This document shows positions 57,851 to 64,000 of a DNA stretch of 64,000 nt, in pieces (positions within the stretch are counted from its first letter, which is position 1; each line of letters begins with the position of its first letter). A program made the position numbers and the translations under genes. Source of the DNA: Metellina segmentata (Eukaryota > Arthropoda > Arachnida > Araneae > Tetragnathidae); the NCBI GenBank assembly GCA_947359465.1, contig OX375872.1, positions 3,020,395 to 3,084,394 on the forward strand. The letters are read 5' to 3'. The notes beneath the pieces were generated by a model that was not told the DNA's origin, did not search any database, and was given only the letters and a program-made list of their open reading frames with translations.

Positions 57851-58680
57851 TTCAGTTCGTCATGAAAGATAGTCAAATTTGTTAATGAAGTGCAATCGGA
57901 GCTTTAAGCTTTATGGTTATTTAAACTAAATTATATAAAAATAAAAATTATTTTTACACTCATAACATAAATGCCGTATATAAGCCGATCCGTGTAAATT
58001 TACGCATAAATTCAAAACCTGTATGTAAACCGAAATAAAAATTATTATTATTTTTTTTTTTACGTTCAAACCATACGTTCTAAAGCCACGAGGGCGTAAT
58101 GTCGCCAAGTAGGTAAAACGGGTGGAATATTTTCCCATCAAATCGCTCTAAAGTAAAACGCTACTTGCCAACGATGATAGCTTTAACCTGCTAATGATTT
58201 TTCACAGTGTCCAGGCGGTCCAGCTCCTGATATCAGACCTCCGACGGGGTGATTGACAGGTGATGATGTACTGGACATTAGGATTCAAAAGGGGGAGGGG
58301 ATTCATTATGGCTCTTAAAAGAAACTCGGGTAGGGTCTAAATGAGATTGAATCTCGAACTGATTGCCACGATTTAATTTGGCAGTAAAGATGTGCAATGA
58401 CGAGCGTTCTGAGCTTTAAGCCGCAGGTTTCACTGCGAGGTTGTCTATTCGCCCCCTTTCCGAAGGTGACCGCTAATGATCTTCCAAAAGTGTCCCGCAC
58501 CTGATGCCGGAACTCTGACTGGGTGATTGACAGATGATCAGTTCAACAATAATCAAGGAGAGCGGCTGGGGCTTGGGATTTTTTTTTATCAGTGCCACTA
58601 ATCTTCGCAGCCTAAAACATGTGCGGTACATAAAATTACAAAAGGGGGAGCGGGCTCATTGACCCTTAGCAGAGATGTGT
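57851..58680. other. Intergenic with diverged direct repeats
   Basis: GGGTGATTGACAGGTGATGA (near 58247) and GGGTGATTGACAGATGATCA (near 58520), and AAAAGGGGGAGGGG (58288) and AAAAGGGGGAGCGGG (58640), suggest an old duplication of about 270-350 bp. No gene is seen. Confidence 0.5.
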
Positions 58681-58713
58681 ATGAAGAACATATAAATTCT
58701 AGTACGGAAATGG

Positions 58714-58821
58714 CATTGGAACTGATGATGATACACATCAAGACATCCCAATAAGTGAAGCCGAATTTTACGAACTATTCGGAAACTCGGATTCAGACAC
58801 GGAATTTGAAGGATTTATATG
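58714..58821 (+). CDS. Possible short terminal exon (acidic)
   Basis: An open stretch reads DDDTHQDIPISEAEFYELFG then NSDSDTEFEGFI and a stop at about 58819-58821. It looks protein-like but there is an in-frame stop shortly upstream and no clear splice acceptor. It may be an exon or transposon fragment; no family assigned. Confidence 0.25.
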
Positions 58822-58900
58822 ACTTATTTTTCTCTTTTTGCTTAAAGGGGCTGCATTCTCTCTCTCTCAAAACTTAAGTTAAAATACTTTAAAAATTGTA

Positions 58901-59055
58901 ACAGCTGTTGGATTCGGATCCTAGTTCAGATGGCACGAAGTGAAAAAAAGGGTTTGCTTTCCCAACACCCGTTGGAGTTGCTATAAAAATCGTTAATCGC
59001 TCGTAAAGAATTCGAAGTTGCTGCCACCGGAGGGATATCCGAATCCAACAGCTGT
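58901..59055. mobile_element. MITE-like element with 19 bp perfect inverted ends
   Basis: ACAGCTGTTGGATTCGGAT at 58901-58919 is exactly inverted at 59037-59055. The 155 bp unit has no coding capacity. Flanks (TTGTA / ATAAA) do not show a clear target duplication, so the superfamily is open. Confidence 0.75.
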
Positions 59056-59915
59056 ATAAAAAAAATGTTCCCTTTCCAATTGTTATTTTTATGTGCTAAT
59101 TAATTACGGTGTTCAATTATTATTTTGTGAGCTATATTTGTCGATAGTTAGAAATCTTGCGCCGCCCGGCTAACGGAAATGTACCTTAGTTTTTTGCGAA
59201 ATTAGCGGATCCGTATATAAGGCAACCCCCCCCCCCCTTTTTTTTTTTTTTTTAGCTTCAGAAAAAGATCTAAACATTCTTGGCTTATACACTGAAATAT
59301 GCGTAAATAAACGGCAAAAATGAAATTTTTATTCACTTAATTTTTATGTTTGTATTAGAATACCAACTAGAGAAAAATGTTTATGTGTATTTATCACAGC
59401 AAAAACTAATTAATTTTATCCAAATGTTTATAGTTCATGAAGTTGTAGTGATTTTTTTTTTCTATTCTTTCTAATTTTATGATAATCTAAAAATTTGAAT
59501 GTATGTGCATTCTTACCAATGATGTTTTTTTTTTCAATAATGGTAATATATGTTGTCACTGATTAACTATATTTTGTTTCAAAAATTTTAAAAACAGATG
59601 GTTCCGATTAACCAAACTCGGATGAACGGGGGGTTTGAATTAGCAAGGTTTTAGTGTAATTCAAGACTATCCTTAAATAATTTGTTGTTAAACCAAACAA
59701 TGTGTTTCTCATGTATGATACTATAAAACAACATTGTTTAAAATGACTTTATTTGAAACATTTGCTATAGTACATTTGATATAGTGACTAACATTTGTGC
59801 TAGACGCAAATTTTTTAATAATTTTATAAATGTTCTACGAAAAAAAGTATCAATATATCATGTGATTTTTAACATAAAAATACGAAAATTTTCCTGAGAA
59901 GGTCTCCAGATGCTT
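59056..59915. other. Intergenic with homopolymer runs
   Basis: A C-run followed by a long T-run at about 59227-59254. Otherwise AT-rich and featureless. Confidence 0.5.
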
Positions 59916-60015
59916 CACCTTTTTATTGGTGTACAGTTCATACTTCTCGGGACTGAACTCCTCCCCCCCCCCTCAGTCATCAACCCTAGTCACGTCTATG
60001 CTTCTGAGTACTACA
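59915..60015. repeat. Dispersed poly(C) repeat, copy 1
   Basis: CACCTTTTTATTGGTGTACA, a C-run, then CAGTCATCAACCCTAGTCAC. The partner copy is at 62410-62500. Confidence 0.7.
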
Positions 60016-60129
60016 AAGGTCCGCGCAAAACAATTATCGATACTACACTCGTCAATGAATAGAGATTTTTGGTGGTTCATTTCCTTTTCGACATACATTT
60101 ATATATTACTCGTTAAATTCTACTAGTTT

Positions 60130-61058
60130 CACTTTATAATCATGGTTTCTTAAACGCCTGCTTGTTATTAAAAGTCTTAAATTCCTTAAGGGTGAGAGGA
60201 CATATTCTCTTTACAGAGATGTTGTGGCGAACCTTATCCACAGCACATCTTCTGTACTTCTGCTTTAAAATGTTTCAGTATTTAAAATGTTGCATACTTC
60301 CTTTAAGTGTTTATATTATGAGTGCTGTTAATCACAAATGTTTATACATTACTCTTCCCGGCATTTCGATTTATGATGTCATGTGTTAAACATTACTGTT
60401 TCTAGTAAATATATATTCTAATCAGTTAAAACAGGCTGATGTAATCTTTTATAGTACGCAGTAATTGACTCAATTGCCTCTGAGTCATTACGCTGCTCGT
60501 TTCGTACTTATCCCTGTCTATTGTGATGTCCCTTTAGAATTATTAAATATCTTGTTGGACTTGGAAGTACACTCTTTTTCCTTTATTACAAGACAAATAA
60601 AAAAATAACAGTGCGAAAGCATTATTGCAGTTTTAAGGTAAGACATATTTCATGTAATTATGTTAGAATTTAAATATTACTTTCGGGAGATGACTTTTTT
60701 ACTAAAAAAAAGTTCAATAGAAACGTTAATGTGATAAGTATAGGTTATTTTTCTTCTTGATGACATTACAACAGTGATGTTTCTTCCAATACTGATGAAT
60801 GATTTCATGTCTTAAACTCATCATACATATTACAGTCGCATGTAGTTATTCACAAGTATATAATTAATACACTTCTTAAAAAATTGTGAGCACTTATAGA
60901 CAACAGAATCAGAATCGAGAGAATTTTTACGGATGTGCTTCAAGCAAATCAAGTTTAAATCTAAGAAGTTACGAAAAAATCGACGTTTTAATTTTTAATT
61001 TAAATGTATTGTAAATTTTAAAATTCATCATACAAACATCTGGTAAATATTGTATAAA
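60130..61058. other. Intergenic AT-rich sequence
   Basis: No gene, repeat or RNA recognised. Confidence 0.5.
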
Positions 61059-61061
61059 CTA

Positions 61062-61311
61062 GGGGGCTCCGCCCCCTGCTCGCGAACCCCCGGGAATTGC
61101 TACGCAATCCTTTTTGGTTTGCTTTGCAAACCAACATTCTTTTCGCAAGTGAAGCCATCTGAAAATAGAGTGAAAAAAGCGAGCCTTTTTCCTCGCCAAA
61201 TTTAAAAAAAATCGTTGCTATGATAAATTTGATATCTGGCAAATATATAAGTTAGTCAGAAAATGTAACCTTCATTTCCGTGAAGGAGAATGAATGCTAT
61301 CGCTCCGCGAT
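61062..61311. repeat. Cluster of short perfect hairpins with GC-NNN-GC cores
   Basis: GGGGGC-TCC-GCCCCC (61062-61076), ATTGC-TAC-GCAAT (61096-61108), TTGGTTTGC-TTT-GCAAACCAA (61114-61134) and ATCGC-TCC-GCGAT (61299-61311). Each has a 3 nt loop closed by GC pairs. CCTTCA/TGAAGG (about 61269-61286) and GCGAG/CTCGC (about 61179-61198) add looser stems. Confidence 0.85.
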
Positions 61312-61319
61312 CTAAAAAA

Positions 61320-61880
61320 TACGAAATTTGTATGACCAACTTTTGATTGTATAGAATTTAGTTATGAACCAATTTTAAAAGTAATTTTACCGTAACAAGG
61401 AGTGAATTCTAAGCTTTCACGTGGTATTTTCAAATTTTAAAACTAATAGTATTAAGCTACACATATGACAGTTTTAGTTTTGTGTATCGGAACTTACGAT
61501 CTTAAAGTCCCGAAATTTTTATATGACCAACATATAATCGCATCGAAAATTTATTAATTAACCAATTTCCAAAATAATTGTACCATACAATAGAGTACAT
61601 TCTAAGGTTTTCAGTGATGTTTTCAAATTTAAAAAATAAAACTATAAGCTATAAATATGACAGTTAATAAAAATTGACGGAAATTTACCAATATTCCAAA
61701 ATGTGTACGACCAACTTTTGATCGCATCGAATTTATTTATTAACCAATTTCAAAAATAATTATACCGTAATAAAGAGTATATTCTAATGTTTTGTGCGAT
61801 GTTTTTGAATTTAAAAACTAATAGTAATAAGGCTATAGATATGACAGTTTACCAAAAAAATAACGAAAATGTACCGATTT
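61320..61880. repeat. Three tandem units of about 183-191 bp
   Basis: GACCAAC landmarks near 61335, 61526 and 61709, followed by ATCGCATCGAA, AACCAATTT and ATATGACAGTT in each unit. The units are diverged and lie directly after the hairpin cluster. Confidence 0.8.
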
Positions 61881-62409
61881 TTCCCGAATTTGAAAGAAAT
61901 ATTACCAGGAACCAAATTGAAATTTCTAAAATAGCTCGACGAGCTGCAAAAATTCACGTTTAGAAGCACTGTAAAAAATCACGACTGAAGACTGAAAATG
62001 TGTACGTCTTTTGCTCACTCGCATTTGAAATTTTGCCTTTTCACTTAGACACTTAATAAATACTAAACTAACAACCGCATCGGAAAAAAAAATCTTCTTT
62101 GTCGTGTTCCCTGTACAATTTTGAACAAACTATGTTAATTTCGTAATTTTCTGATCCGTACATTCTCGGCAAACTGTCTAAGAATCGAGCAAAAAAAGCG
62201 AGTTTTCAACCATGCGACGGCGGCTGCGGCAACGTTTTTTTAAATATAAAGCGATAAAAAAAAAATTTTGATTTTTAAAAATCAAGTGTTAATTAATGAA
62301 TATGCATCAATATAATTGATTAATTTTTAGTAATTAATATATATTAACCATGTTAATAAAATTATAAATAATTAATATGTGTTAATTATATTAATATAAT
62401 TAATTTAAT

Positions 62410-62500
62410 CTTCCCCTTTTTACTGGGGTACAATCCAAACTTTTTGGGAGGATCAACCCCCCCCCCCCAGTCAACAACCCTAGTTACGCCTATGAGTGTT
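62410..62500. repeat. Dispersed poly(C) repeat, copy 2
   Basis: CCCCTTTTTACTGGGGTACA, a C-run of about 13, then CAGTCAACAACCCTAGTTAC and GCCTATG, as in 59915-60015. Confidence 0.7.
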
Positions 62501-62905
62501 AATATTTTTCTAACACTTTTTACACTGTACCGCGCCATAAATACCCCTATCGGCGATTTTCGAAACTAATTTTTTTCACGGAATCCTACTTCCCATGTCA
62601 TTATTAGTCTCCATACCGAGTTGTTTGGTGCCATTTCGGTTGTTAGATCGAGCTACAGGTGGCTCTGAACAGTGTCAGTTTAAAAAAAAAATCACCCTGT
62701 ATGTAATTTCTTATTTTAAAATGGAAAGTTAGAAAAATCACTGAAAAAGACATAGGTTACGTTAAATTCAAACAGATGTACATTCTTGTAGTTGAATTAT
62801 ATTTCAAATTTTTTATATAGATTTTCATTACAAGATGATAAAAAAAAATTATATTCATTTTTCATGTTTCATGGGTGTTATTAAAGCTGTACTCCATATA
62901 GTCCA

Positions 62906-62964
62906 AGCGTCAATAGCCCGCTGTGTTGCTCTAGTACGACGTTAACTAAAAAAAAAAAAAATTA
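62906..62964 (+). mobile_element. 5'-truncated A-tailed retroposon (satellite-related SINE tail)
   Basis: 59 bp: GCGTCAATAGCCCGCTGTG, TGCTCTAGTACGACGTTAAC, then T and a run of about 14 A plus TTA. It is flanked by a perfect 12 bp direct repeat CCATATAGTCCA (62894-62905 and 62965-62976). The body matches the CGTCAATAGCCCGTTGTG...CAGTACGACGTTAAC block of every satellite monomer. The A tail and target duplication are those of LINE-driven retroposition. Confidence 0.9.
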
Positions 62965-63199
62965 CCATATAGTCCAGGAGGCAGCGACATTTGGAGGGTG
63001 ATTAGTTTACACCAGCTGATTTTCTTAACAGCAATTGGTCATGGATAGATGATTTAGGAAACGTAATTCAGTTTGGGCGGGGGGAGGGGTTTCAAAACAT
63101 GCAAAAAAAAATTGTTTTTTCAAACTATTTTACACCGGCTGAAAATTTGACACGAGTTAATTATTTAGGTATTATTAAAAAAAAATAATATTCAGCTGA

Positions 63200-63293
63200 C
63201 TCGGTAGTGGTGGAAAGACCTTCAGCTAAGGCTATGAAGTGGTTGCGCACTAAATTATATTTGAGCCTGACGATTTTTTCCACCACTACCGAG
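63200..63293. repeat. 17 bp perfect inverted repeat, possible small MITE
   Basis: CTCGGTAGTGGTGGAAA at 63200-63216 is exactly inverted at 63277-63293, with a 60 bp spacer. No clear target duplication. Confidence 0.75.
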
Positions 63294-63503
63294 CTATTTT
63301 TTTAAACCGTACATTTCATACCATAACATACTGGAGTTATGTGTGGTGTAAAATTGATTTAATGGGGAAAACAATAACAAACATCAGGAAAACATTCAAA
63401 ATGTAAAATTTTTTTGTTTTACTATGTTAGATCTCAAAAGCGGAAAATGTGGTTTCGTATGACATATATGAATATTAATAACATTAATAATTTGAAAGAA
63501 AAC

Positions 63504-63620
63504 TTAAATATTCTCATAATTGGAAATATCAAAATCATCGGAATCATCGTCTTCTAGTGTACTTTCTTCAGAATATTCATCAATATCAATTTCCTGTGAT
63601 ATGTCTGCATCAGGTCCATC
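63504..63620 (-). CDS. Possible acidic terminal exon
   Basis: The minus-strand frame reads DGPDADISQEIDIDEYSEES, then TLEDDDSDDFDISNYENI and a TAA at 63504-63506. An acceptor-like TTTTATCAG precedes it. Acidic C-terminal tails of this kind are common, so it could be the last exon of a gene lying to the right, but no other exon is visible in the window. Confidence 0.3.
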   Translation of the reverse strand, partial: DGPDADISQEIDIDEYSEESTLEDDDSDDFDISNYENI

Positions 63621-63639
63621 TGATAAAATGTGAAGAATG

Positions 63640-64000
63640 TTTTTTTTTTTTTAATGTTTTAGTTAAGAGACTCGAAATTCTAAAATATTCAACTGTAAAG
63701 TTTTTGTTCTGAAATTTTTTCTATAGGTATACATTGTGTTTTGCAATTATAATAACTATTTTATATTTTCAAAACTTAAATTTTTTTATTATATTTAAAA
63801 AATATCACAATTTTGACGTTGGGCAAAATTGATGTGTCTTAAAATATTTTATAACAAATCCCTTCATTTTTGCATTAATTAACTTCTAAAAGTTTGTACT
63901 ATAAATTGTCTTTGCGATTTTCGGTTAAAACAATTCGAAATTTTTTTTTTAATATTTCGTTCAAAAAGACAGTATACAAAGTTTGAAAAATTATAGAAAA
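63640..64000. other. AT-rich sequence at the window edge
   Basis: Contains poly(T) and poly(A) runs. No feature recognised. Confidence 0.5.

Noticed and set aside
62530..62705. Possible mariner end (ATCACCCTGTATG near 62690)
   Set aside because: Only one end-like motif is visible, with no partner repeat or transposase remnant.

Overview
This 64 kb window reads as repeat-rich, AT-rich nuclear DNA of an arthropod. The Ty3/gypsy, Tc1/mariner, Helitron and SINE content would fit a chelicerate such as a spider, but that is an inference from element types and no host gene pins the species. I see no intact host gene. Almost everything I recognise is satellite DNA or a transposable element, most of it broken. 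All coordinates come from reading the sequence by eye.

1-33,052 is a satellite field built from monomers of about 345 bp. Two kinds of LTR retrotransposon sit inside it. At 3,576-7,590 is a plus-strand Ty3/gypsy element that carries its integrase C-terminus upstream of the reverse transcriptase (a Gmr1-like order) and has lost its 3' LTR. Between 11,687 and 31,219 there are four copies of a second, minus-strand, internally deleted gypsy element (gag plus an integrase tail between 366-368 bp LTRs) and two solo LTRs. All six share exactly the same left and right junctions with the satellite and the same 98 bp duplicated flank. They were therefore multiplied as part of a higher-order satellite repeat and not by six insertions.

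33,053-45,960 is mostly unique AT-rich DNA. It holds a decayed Tc1-like element, an apparently intact mariner-like element with a DD41D transposase and 122 bp terminal repeats inside a purine-rich repeat, several perfect hairpins, a 38 bp minisatellite, a SINE-like insertion and a possible small spliced gene.

45,960-53,445 holds a tandem repeat of about 205-265 bp, then two neighbouring transposons (A and B) with broken genes of one uncharacterised transposase-like family. Element A has roughly 580 bp internal inverted repeats. Element B contains a tRNA-derived SINE whose tail matches the satellite monomer. A 534 bp LTR in minus orientation follows.

53,446-64,000 contains a 233 bp tandem array next to a Helitron helicase remnant, a decayed second mariner, a stray LTR fragment of the gypsy family amplified in the satellite, a MITE-like element, hairpin-rich and tandem repeats, and a 59 bp A-tailed insertion with a perfect 12 bp target duplication at 62,894-62,976. 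This insertion consists of the same block found in the satellite monomer, so part of the satellite probably descends from a retroposon (SINE) tail.
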